Source: Symbiodinium natans (taxonomy: Eukaryota; Sar; Dinophyceae; Suessiales; Symbiodiniaceae). From it: DNA of 64,000 nt. This document shows positions 1 through 10,139 of this stretch, one piece after another. The stretch is taken from positions 214,639 through 278,638 of the forward strand of contig CAJNDS010002205.1 in the NCBI GenBank assembly GCA_905221605.1, given 5' to 3'. The position numbers and the translations under genes are program-made. Within the stretch, counting starts at the first letter, position 1. Every line of letters starts with the position of its first letter. The notes under the pieces are model-generated. The model worked only from the letters and a program-made list of their open reading frames with translations. It was not told where the DNA came from and did no database searches.

Positions 1-358
1 AGGGTATCGGCATTAGGGTTTAGGGCTCAGGGGATGCAAGTTTTTCGGGTTGGGGGCTTAGTGGCCAGGGGTTTCTAGTTTCGCCTAGACCGTTCTTGAG
101 AATCGATTCCCTAAACCCTAGCCCTAAGCCCTATGTACCAGAGACCAGTGTTGTAAAGAGTCTGAACGGCGTGGCTTGTTGCGTGGAAGAAGAGGCCCTT
201 TTGGGTTTGTCTGGTTCTAGGAACCTTCCGGCCACGACAAGAGGGACTACAATGTGATTTCGTGGAACCCTCAACCCTAAACCCTAAACCCTAAACCCTA
301 AACCCTGAACCCTAAACCCTAAACCCTAAACCCTGAACCCTGAACCCTAAACCTGGAG

Positions 359-2494
359 GCAAGTGGATGCCCCCTGGGTTTTCGGCGTCGAGACGCGGGA
401 CAGGAAGACCCGGGACGCGCTGCGCGACCACCTAGCGGCCCAGGGCGTCGAGACCAGGAGCCCCCAAAACGGGGCTTAGGGTTTAGGGTTTAGGGTTTGG
501 GGTTTGGGGTTTGGGGTTTTGCGTTTAGGGTTTAGGGTTTAGCGTTTAGGGTTGAGGATTGAGGGTTCAGGATGAATTAGGAGGGTAGGGCTTATGCATG
601 GGCTTCCTACTACCCCCCTCTATCATACCCCCCCCCCCCCCCCCCCCCAACCCTAAACCCTAAACCCTAAACCCTAAACCCTAAACCCTAAACCCTAAAC
701 CCTAAACCCTAAACCCTAAACCCTAAACCCTAAACCCTAAACCCCCCGAGGTTCCTCCTTAGATTTCCTGAATTAGGCTGAATTATCCCTAAACAGCCTT
801 AATTATGGGGGGAACCTCTACAAGGATAGTAGAGAGGGGGGTAGTTGGGGAACCCATTGAGCTTAAGGTTAGGAAGGATTAACTAGGGTTTAGGGTTTAG
901 GGTTTAGGGTTTAGGGTTTAGGGTTTAGGGTTTAGGATTTAGGGTTCAGGGTGGGTTGCTTGGATGTGAGCAGCTGCCAGGATCCCCCAAAAGCAAATCC
1001 TCTTTAACCCACTGGAACCACCCTCAACCCTCAACCCTGAACCCTAAACCCTAAACCCTAAACCCTAAACCCTCAACCCTAAACCCTAAACCCAATGACC
1101 TACAGTTTTATGTGTCAGACCTCTGAATTAAGGGGTAATTACTACTAAACTGTAGGTATTTGGGGGTTACAGGTGAATCCTACACCCAGCAGCTTTTGTA
1201 GCCCAGGTGGTGCCCCCGACCCCTTGTCTTTTGGGCTCTGGGTTTCCCTGTAAAGTAACCAACCCGCCCCAAAAAGGTGCCCTTACCAGAACACGGGGGT
1301 TTACGAAAATAGGGGGACCCCCCAACTTAGGTCCTCAAAATCGTAGGATTCCCTTGTAATCAGGGCCCCAATAAGATACCCCTAATGTCGAAAACCCCCA
1401 TATGGTTACTGGCTACCTAAACCCTAAGCCCTAAACCCTAAACCCTAAACCCTAAACCCTAAACCCTAAACCCTAAACCCTAAACCCTAAACCCAAAACC
1501 CTAAACCCTAAACCCTAAACCCTAAACCCTAAACCCTAAACCCTAAACCCTAAACCCTAAACCCTAAACCCTAAACCCTAGACAGGAACTACTTCTATCC
1601 TCTGCACCTCGAGCCCGTCAACTTCTACGGGGATGATGCCGGCGTTTACGACGTGGAGCTGCCGAACGCGGAGCACTTGGCTCAGGCCCCTCTGCGGTGC
1701 CGCTGGGGTTTAGGGTTTAGGGTTTAGGGTTTAGGGTTCAGGGTTCAGGGTTTAGGGTTTAGCGTTTAGTGTGTTTGGGGTCTAGAAGTGAAAGCCCTAA
1801 GCCCTACACCCTGCGAATAAGGTGCTTTTGTCTCTGTCGTCAAAGGTGCGCTGCATCCACAAAGCCTTGAAGCCCTACTCTGCTTTCGGCTCTTCTCCCA
1901 AGCCCACACTTAGAAGCTCCTGTGACTTGGCAAGTCCACTTAGTATCCCCTAGACATTCTATTAACATCCCCATAGCCCATCTTCCTGACCCTACTTACT
2001 ACGTCAAAAAGGCCTTCATGAGCAGAGGTCCGCAATGTTAGATTCCGCCTGTGTCTCAACAGCCTCAGTACTTTGCTTGGGGCTTTCAGGGGTGCAGGAT
2101 GCATCGTTCCGGCCGTTTTGGCCGTTTGGGGAAAACCGAGGCTTTAGCCCCAAACCTGGAAACCCTAAACTTGGGGTAGAAGTGTATGCCCTGTAAGCCC
2201 TGCAAGCCCTGCAAGCCGTGTTGTAAACCTAACAAACCTAAAAACCCTACAAACTGGTAAATTGAGTCTATGAATCCTTACAAGCCTTAAGCAAGCCCTA
2301 CAACGCCCCGTAAAGCCCATGTATACCTAAAAAACCTAAGAAATAAAACGCTGTAAGTTGAGTCTCTGAATTCTTAAATAAGCCCTAAGCAAGCCCTACA
2401 AACGCCCCGCGTAAGCCCAGTCCTCAAGTGCCAGGTGGGCTTCTACTTGCCGACGCACTCCTTCCTGGAGCGGGCGGACACGCAGTTCATCTGA
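359..2494 (+). CDS. DegT/DnrJ/EryC1-type aminotransferase, C-terminal exons
   Basis: Three exons are seen: 359-457, 1586 to about 1697-1707, and about 2435-2494 ending in TGA. Exon 1 encodes APWVFGVET followed by RDALRDHLAAQGVET. Exon 2 begins NYFYPLHLEPVNFY and contains LPNAEHLAQAPL. Exon 3 encodes VGFYLPTHSFLERADTQFI and stops. Known of the family: PLP-dependent sugar aminotransferases carry near the C-terminus a G-[IV]-x-T-R-x-x-F-x-P-L-H motif, then P-x-A-E-x-L-A and L-P-x-H. All appear here in the right order and spacing once exons 1 and 2 are joined (ACC AG|G AAC, giving T-R-N). The catalytic lysine and PLP-binding N-terminal part would lie upstream and are not in this window. The 1.1-kb and 0.7-kb introns are largely telomere repeat. 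The exon 2/3 junction is ambiguous because TGCC occurs on both sides. Whether it is expressed or is a relic cannot be told from sequence. Confidence 0.72.
458..1585 (+). other. GA-AG intron made largely of telomere repeats
   Basis: This is the interval between the two aminotransferase exons. It begins GAGCCCCC and ends CTAGACAG, so with the reading frame kept it has a GA donor and an AG acceptor followed by G. AGGA is present at both junctions (CCAGGAGC and ACAGGAAC). Inside, G-rich and C-rich telomere arrays alternate: 473-560 (G), 649-744 (C), 884-952 (G), 1021-1093 (C), 1418-1580 (C). Smaller inverted repeats lie between them. Frame continuity across the junction is direct evidence; the splicing itself is inferred. 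Confidence 0.6.
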
Positions 2495-2502
2495 GCCACG
2501 GC

Positions 2503-2620
2503 TGAGGAAGAAGAAGAAGGAGAAGGAGAAGAAGAAGAAGAAGAAGAAGAAGAAGAAGAAGAAGAAGAAGAAGAAGAAGAAGAAGAAGAAGAAGACGAAG
2601 AAGAAGAAGAAGAAGAAGAA

Positions 2621-2651
<31 letters not shown>

Positions 2652-2664
2652 AAGAAGAAGAATA
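2503..2664 (+). repeat. (GAA)n microsatellite
   Basis: About 160 bp of GAA/AAG triplets with a few GAC and TAA interruptions lie just past the aminotransferase stop codon. The poly-Phe frame on the other strand is a product of the repeat. Confidence 0.95.
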
Positions 2665-3074
2665 AGAAGCGCAAGACTCGCACGACGAGGGTTGTTGGTC
2701 TCAGGGATTAAGGGCTCTTGTGGTAAATGCTTTGCGGTTTAGGTTTTGGTTGGGGTTTAGGGTTTTGGAAGCGAGGGAGGTACATGTCTCAAGCCTAAGT
2801 AGTTGTAGGTATGTGACGTTTAAGCCTTGGCGGGTTCTACCATAAACCCTTGAGCACAAAAGCCCCTAAGGCCTAGACATTTAAGCCTTAGGGCTAAGCC
2901 AAGCTCTTCTTGTTGTACCTAATTGTATGGACTTTGTCCTGCATGGCTCAGACAAGCCGTGTCGAACTTCGGCCCGCCAATGGCTTCCCAGGCTCCTTCC
3001 TTCAAGCCCCCCCTTAACCTTAAGGCCCCCCCCCCCCCCCCCCCCTAATTCCAAGGCCCTTAAGCCCCGCCCAG

Positions 3075-3193
3075 GCTCCGTCATCAAGTCCTACTACCAG
3101 CCAGAGGCAGCGGTGGATGAGCCTCCTCGCCAGAAGGGGTGGGCCGACGCGGAGAGAACCAAGAGCTTGCAGCAATCCAGCCCAGCCAGCTGA
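3075..3193 (+). CDS. Candidate terminal exon, unrecognised protein
   Basis: An AG acceptor at 3073-3074 follows a C-rich tract. The open frame reads SVIKSYYQPEAAVDEPP, then QKGWADAERTKSLQQSS, and ends in TGA at 3191-3193 shortly before a TTTAGGG array (3214-3293). Composition is ordinary protein, unlike the flanking simple repeats. No family is recognised. It could be the 3' end of a second gene after the aminotransferase, or an unrelated relic. The phase of the incoming join looks like 1. Confidence 0.4.
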
Positions 3194-3674
3194 GCAGAAA
3201 GAGCCTTGCGTCTTAGGGTTTAGGGTTTAGGGCTTAGGGTTTAGGGTTTAGGGTTTAGGGTTTAGGGTTTAGGGTTTAGGGTTTAGGGTGTAGGGATCCA
3301 CTACTACCCAATTTGCAGCTGGTTCAGGGCAAGTGCACGCAATTCACAGGGAACCGTTGGAGGGGTGGGGGTGGATTCGAGCGGGCTGGTCGGTTGGAAG
3401 TAGGTGGGAGAGGTTGTTGTGAGCTTCTGTGTGATAGAGAGGGCTTCCCTCGATTTGTATATACAAGTATCAAATACATACAATTCTCTCTCGCTCTATT
3501 ATTTCACGAAAGTGGTATATGTACTAATTATAGTATGATGTGATTGTATTATCTGATCTTATATAATATTGTCGCGTGTGTATATATATATATAGATACG
3601 TTATATTACATTGCATTATATGAACATGATATTATAGTATCTTATCTAGAATACTTTAATTCATTAGATTCCGC

Positions 3675-3778
3675 TACAGTATATATCGTCTGCGGCTAAA
3701 CGATCGTCCGTAAACTCACGCCCTCAAGCAGTTGCCCGTGGACCCGCTGCAGTCGACCACAAGACCGAACCTTTGGAG
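3675..3778 (+). CDS. Candidate internal exon ending on a telomere-repeat donor
   Basis: The frame AAKRSSVNSRPQAV then GPAAVDHKTEPLE is open and runs to GAG followed by GTTAGGGTTTAGGG, so the telomere array itself would supply the GT donor in phase 0. The upstream limit is uncertain; an AG lies near 3674 and another at 3727-3728. No family is recognised. It is included because it repeats the exon-then-TTTAGGG pattern of the better-supported exons. Confidence 0.35.
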
Positions 3779-4280
3779 GTTAGGGTTTAGGGTTTAGGGT
3801 TTGGGGTTTGGGGTTTAGGGTTTGGGTTTAGGGTTTAGGGTTTAGGGTTTAGGGTTCCCTGGGGTTGTGGGCCGTTTCAATGGCATATTCTTTGTAGCCC
3901 AAACATGTTCAGGGGTAGGGTTTGGGGTGTAGGGATGTTTAGGGGTTTTGGGGTTTTTGGGATGTTGAGAGTTTAGGTCTCAGGGTCCGAGATCCGGGGA
4001 TCTCTGATAGTTCGGACCCTGGTCTTCCAACCTTGTGTGACTTCCCACTTCCCTAAACCTTAAACCCTAAACCCTAAACCCCAAACCCTAAACCCTAAAT
4101 CCTAAACCCTGAAGCCCCACCCCGAAACGCAACCAGCCCGAAACCCTACTTGAGGCCCTACACCCAGACTTGAACCCCAGACCCCTAAACCCTAAACCCC
4201 AAACCCTAAACCCTAAACCCTAAACCCCAAACCCTAAACCCTAAACCCTAAACCCTAAACCCTGAACCCGCCGACGGGAG

Positions 4281-7200
4281 GCCGCGGCCCTGTGCTCCGC
4301 GATGTCCATGCGCCTGGAGAAGCAGGTGTCAAGTTTAGGGTTTAAGGGTTTAGGGTTTAGGGTTTAAGGGTTAAGGGTTAAGGGTTTAGGGTTTAGGGTT
4401 AGGGTTTAGGGCTAGGGTTTAGGGTTAAGGGTTTGGGGTTTGGGGTTTAGGGCTTTCAGGCTTTCAGAACCTCAGGCTTCGAGTTTCGGGGTCAGGGTTT
4501 AAAGTTCACCAGGGCTTTCGGGGTTTCAGGTTTTTTGTTTTCTTTTCCGGGCACCTGGGTTTAGGGTTTAGGGTTGAGCGGCCCGCCTCCCTTCTCCCTC
4601 AGAAATGAGACTTGGGTTTGTTCGAAAAGCCCCTAGCCCTAAACCCTAAATTTAAGAGCCTCCGGCTCAAGCCGCCGACCCCGCTGGAGCATAGTTGAGA
4701 GGTCGAAACCCGCTCGCATGGTTCGAAGATCATCCCAGTCTGCTCGGCAGAGTTCTGTGAAACGTTTGGGGGGGGGGGGGTAGGGGTAGCACCAGGACAA
4801 GCTCAAGAAGAGGTGGGTGGGAGGGGGTGGGGGGGGTGGGGGGGTGGGGGGGGGTGGGGGGGGGGGGTGGGGGGGGGGGGTGGGGGGGGTGGGGGAGGGG
4901 TGGCCGAAAACGCTGATTTTGCTGAGGGGGAAAGAGGGAGGTTTTCACCTCCTCAAACCCATCCAACACGCCGCCAGGGTCGGCGGACCTAAACCCTAAA
5001 CCTTGAACCCTAAACCCTAAATCCTAAACCCTAAACCCTAAACCCTAAACCCTAACCCTAAATCCTAAACCCTAAACCCCCATAGCACCTTTCTTATCAG
5101 GCTGCGAGATCAACAGATCATGAAGCAACACCAGTGTTACTTGTGCAATGCTACATTTGAGACGCCACAAGCTGTTGCAGTGCACTTGTCAAAGGTGCAC
5201 CGTCAACAGGCTCCAGCGACGAAGGTGAGATTCGGTACATCTTGTGAAGTATGCAGACGTCAGTATTGGAGCAGCAAGAGATGACCACGAGCACCTTCGC
5301 CACCAGACAACATGTCGGGCCATGTACGAGCAGGCAGACATTGATCCGGCCGTCGAGGCATCCAGCTGCACCAAGAACCTGCCACCCACAAAGCTCATTG
5401 GGCCCCAGCCCTTCTGGGCGACCATGCAGCCAGAAGCTAGTAAAGCTGTCATATCTGGAGGCACGGAGACGAGTACTTCCACAGCCCATGGGACGCCACA
5501 ACGCTGTTTCTTCAATCTGGAAGATGGAACGGCGTTGCAAGGATTTTTCACTGCTTGGGCTGGGTCGGTTGAGGAAAGTTGTGAGTGGCTTCATAGTTTG
5601 TTCAGACAGGGACACCTTGATGCTTGCAAGAAGGTACAGCACCTTGCTTGCCGCCTTAATTAGGGTTGATAGCGTTAAGCCAACCACACGACAGTTGGCA
5701 ATTACTCTCCTTTGAGCATAAGCATGTCAGAGGGATACGTACAGGACAGCATTAATTTGAGGATGGAGCCAGATGGCTACAGGCTATCGACGTGCTCTAA
5801 TCTAGCAAGCTGAATTGATGGCGCGCCGGCGCGGACACTAGCGACAGCGGTAGCAACCCTAAACCCTCAACCCTAAACCCTAAACCCTACACCCTACACC
5901 CCAAACGTCCCTGGTACTTGGACAGAGACTTGCCGCAGGAGATGTCCGTTCCAATGGTGAGATGCTGAAGCATCCTGTGCTCAAGAGCAACCCCGGCCAA
6001 CTCGTAAGCCCGATCGAGCGGTTTCGGGTGTAGGTTAGGGTTTAGGGTTTAGGATTTAGGGTTTAGGGTTTAAGGTTTAGGGTTTAGGGTTTAGGATTTA
6101 GGGTTTAGGGTTTAGGGGTTTAGGGGTTTAGGGGTTTAGGGTTTAGGGGCCAGACTAAACCCTAAGCCCTGAACCCACAACCCTTTCATTTTTCTCCCCG
6201 GAGGTGGACCTGAATAGCACGCTGCATCAGCGTCTTCGAGCCAGCGAGGCCATGCAGCCCGGGGTTAAGGGTTTAGGGTTCAGGGTTTAGGGTTTAGGGT
6301 TCAGGGTTCAGGGTTTAGGGTTCAGGGTTCAGGGTTTAGGGTTTAGGAGCCAAAGGTTTGGGGTTTAGGGCTTAGGACGGGGGCAGGGTTAAGGGTTTCA
6401 GGCTGTTTCAGGCTTCGGCGTTCTGTGTCAGGTTCTTCTTTGAGGGTTCCAGAGGTTTCCCAGAACCCCAAGCGAGTCCCAGGCCGAAGCACAAGACCTC
6501 CGGAGCGAGTTGGAGGCCGTTCTTGCCCTAAACCCTAAACCCTGAAGCCCTGAAGCCCTAATCCCTAAACCCCAAACCCTAAACAACCCTAAACCCTAAA
6601 GCCTAAACCCTTAAGCCTAAACCCTGTGCCCCTAGCCCTAAACCCTAAACTCTGAATCCTAGACCTTGTCCGGGCTTCTTTGTGCGCTGTTTTGTGCGTT
6701 TTTGGGTTAGGGCTTCCGGGTCTCAGGTCTGCGGCTGCAGTTTTAGCGTTTAGGGATTGAGGGTTGAGGGGGGAAGGGGGTTTTGGGGTTTTCCATGGGC
6801 TTTGCGTGACTGAGCCGAAGCTTCGGGGAGGAGTAAACCCAACTGAGGCAAGCACCAAAGGCCAAAGATCTTAGAATCAGAAAGCCCTCCAAGCCCCAAA
6901 CAGCAAGCCCAAACCCTAGATCCTTTGCTAAGTGAGGCAGCCCTCAACCCTAAACCCTAAACTTTAAACCCTCAACCCTAAACCCTAAACCCTAAACCCG
7001 AAACGCAAAAGTTGCTAGCAGCAGGAGCTCCGGCGGGGGGAGGAGTTGCGGGCAGAGGCCTTGGCGTCCAAAGAGGCGGGCTTGCTTCTTCTCCGGATGC
7101 AGGATGTACGGTCCCAAGGTTTCGTAGGGTTTAGGGGTTTAGGGTCTAGGGTTTGGGGTTGTAGGGTTTAGGGGTTTAGGGGTTTAGGGGTTTAGGGGTT

Positions 7201-7769
7201 TAGGGGTCTAGGGGTCTAGGGTTTGGGGTTTGGGGTTCAGAGCTCAGGGTGTTGAAGAGGTTTAGGACCCCAATAGCCTTCAGCAATCTATCCTTCAAGT
7301 CGCATGAGGAACAAAACCCAAGGGACCTGGGAGCCTCTGAGGTTTAGGGTTTAGGGTTTCGGGGTTCAGGGTTCAGAGTTTAGGGTTGGATCTGATGTAG
7401 AGTTGTGGGGATATGGGCGGCCTAGGGTTTCAGGACCTTAAAGGGGGATCTTCAGGACCGGCTATGCATGTGAATATGCACCGATGCACGTTGCGATGCC
7501 ACCCAGCAGTCGCAGAGCCCGAAGCCCTAAACTCACGGGGCCCAAAACCCTGAAACCTCAAGGCCAGGATACATAGAAATTGTATGTGATTTGCTCAGAA
7601 CTTGCAATTTCGATGGGCTACAAGAATCCTTCCAAGAGCAATGCTTCCAAAGACAGGCCTTCAAGGCCCCAAATGTTCTCCAACGCCCCAACTTTTCGAG
7701 GCAAATCCTACCTCCTCCCCCGCCCCAACTTTTCGAGGCAAATCCTACCTCTCCACCCCCCTTTCTTTC

Positions 7770-7809
<40 letters not shown>

Positions 7810-10079
7810 TAAAAGCAAGACTCTAAACCCTAAACCCTAAACCCTAAACCCTAAACCCTAAACCCTAAACCCTAAACACTAAAACCCCTAAACCCCTAAA
7901 CCCCTAAACCCTAAACCCTAAACCCCTAAGCCCCTAAACCCCTAAACCCCTAAACCCCTAAACCCCTAAACCCTAAACCCTAAACCCCTAAACACCCAAA
8001 CCCTAAACCCTAAACCCTAAACCCTAAACCCTACACCCTAAACCCTAAACCCTAAACCCTAAACCCTAAACCCTAAACCCCAAACCCCCCCAAAGCTCCC
8101 AACGCCCCCCAGAATTCAGAGGCGGCCGTGCGGTCCTGGGAGGCGGGGCGACTCAAGGAGCGGTAGGGTTTAGGGTTTAGGGTTTAGGGTTTAGGGTTTA
8201 GGGTTTGGGGTTTGGGGTTTGGGGTTTGGGGTTTAGGGTTTGGGGTTTAGGGTTTAGGGTTTAGGCTTTGGGGTTTGGGGTTTAGGGTTTGGGGTTTAGG
8301 GTCTAAGGTTTAGGGTCGAGGGAGCTTTTTTAAGGTGTGAACAGGGCGTACTTCGGTTTTCTTACAGGGAAAGGGGGTCAAAATGGGGTTTGCAGGGTGT
8401 AGGGTGTGTCGTTTCTAGGGTTTATAGGGTGAGACCCCTGAGCTTTCTGGGCCCCTAGCTCTTAAACCGAAGCCCTGCAAAAGCCCGAAACTCTGAACCC
8501 TGTGAGCGAAAGCAGAGCTGGCCGATCCGAAGCTCGCAGGCTTTGGGGCTGGATCCAAGAAGCCCAGACTGCAGACCCTGCCGTACCCTTTGGTGGTCTG
8601 CAGGCTGAACCCAGGGATTCTTGGGCCTAACAAGCAGGTGGTCACGTACTTCGAGGAGCAAGGCGAACTCACCTCCTTGGCAGTCACTGTTGACTACAGG
8701 CGTCTGGCGAGCCTGCTTTGGGGTGAAGCCGCGGTTACACTCCAACCGTCGCCAACAACTTGATGCCACCCTCACCTACACACATGTTTCCGTACGTGCA
8801 GGTCGAGAGCTTTGCCGAAAGGCTCTGGTGTGAGTACTTGGCGCTTCGAGTGGTTGAGGAGACTGGTGGGCATGCTGATGTCACTGCGGCAGGCAATCCG
8901 CGGTGGTTTGGGGTTTAGGGTTTAGGGTATGGGTTTGGGTTTTGGGGTTTGGGGTGTAGGGCCTAGTTTAGGGTTTCGGGTTTAGAGGGGCGTTTTTTGG
9001 TGTGAACAGGGAGGGGCGTTTATAGGTGTGAACAGGGGGGCGTTTATAGGTGTGAACAGGGTTTGCTTGGGTTGTATCAGGACTTTAACAGGGAAGTGTT
9101 GACAGGATTTCATGAGAAGGTTCATACGGGGCTTGTAGGGTGTGTCGTTAGCAGGGTTTACAGGGTTAAGGTTTGAACCCTAAGCTCCCTGAGCCCGTAG
9201 CTCCTAAACCGAGGCCCCCTGGTTCTTAGTAGGGAATGAGGGAATTATAGGGCCCTATATATACCCTTTAAGGGATTAGATCGGACCCTAATTCCCTCGT
9301 TCCCTACTAAGAACCAGCCAGAAAAGCCCCCACCCTAACCCTAAACCCTAAACCCTAAACCCTAAACCCTAAACCCCAAACCCCAAACCCTAAACCCTAA
9401 ACCCTAAACCCTAAACCCTAAACCCTAAACCTAAACCCCTAAACCCTAAACCCTAATCCCTAAATCCTAAATCCCAAGCCCTAAGCCCGAAACCCCGAAA
9501 CCCGAAACCCTGAACCCCCGCTCTCAAAAATGAGGACCTAAACTCATGGGTTCCCCTACTGCCCGCCGCTGTACTACCCCCTCCCCCCCCCCTTCCCTAG
9601 GTTCCCCCATGATAAACCTCTGAAAACCCTAAACTTCCTAAACCCTAAAGCCCTAGACCCTAGACCCTAAACCCTAAACCCCAAGCCCTAAGCCCTAAAC
9701 CCTAAAACCCTAGACCCTACAAACCTAGGACCCCAACCCCCTCCCCCCCCGCCCCCACCGAATCGAATGCGCAGGACCTTCCAAAGCTGCAGGTCGAACT
9801 GAGGGCACAATTCGCGTCCGAGGCTTCTGGGTTTCACACTTGGGGTCTGTAGGCCTCACAGGGCTTGGGGCATATGGATCTTATTGTAGTTTGTTTTTTT
9901 TGGGTGGAGGGTTTGGGGGCTTTCGCATTTCGGCGTTCAGGGTTTAGGGGGCTTGGGGTTTGGGGGTTCGAGGTTTAGGGTTTTGAATTTAGGGAGTTCG
10001 GGCTTATGGTTTTAGGGTTTCAGGAGTTTGGAGGAGGTCAGGGTTTAGGGTTCGGGGTTTAGGGCTTGCACAGAGAGAG

Positions 10080-10139
<60 letters not shown>

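Noticed and set aside
1-350. Position 1 as a true chromosome end
   Set aside because: Telomere units here are short, variant and in both orientations, and continue as mixed blocks for 11 kb; a real end would be a long uniform array in one orientation.
2396-2683. Poly-Phe frame on the minus strand
   Set aside because: It is the translation of a (GAA)n microsatellite.
4730-4999. Pro-rich and Gly-rich frames
   Set aside because: They derive from poly-G broken by T; only the flanking short unique pieces may be coding.
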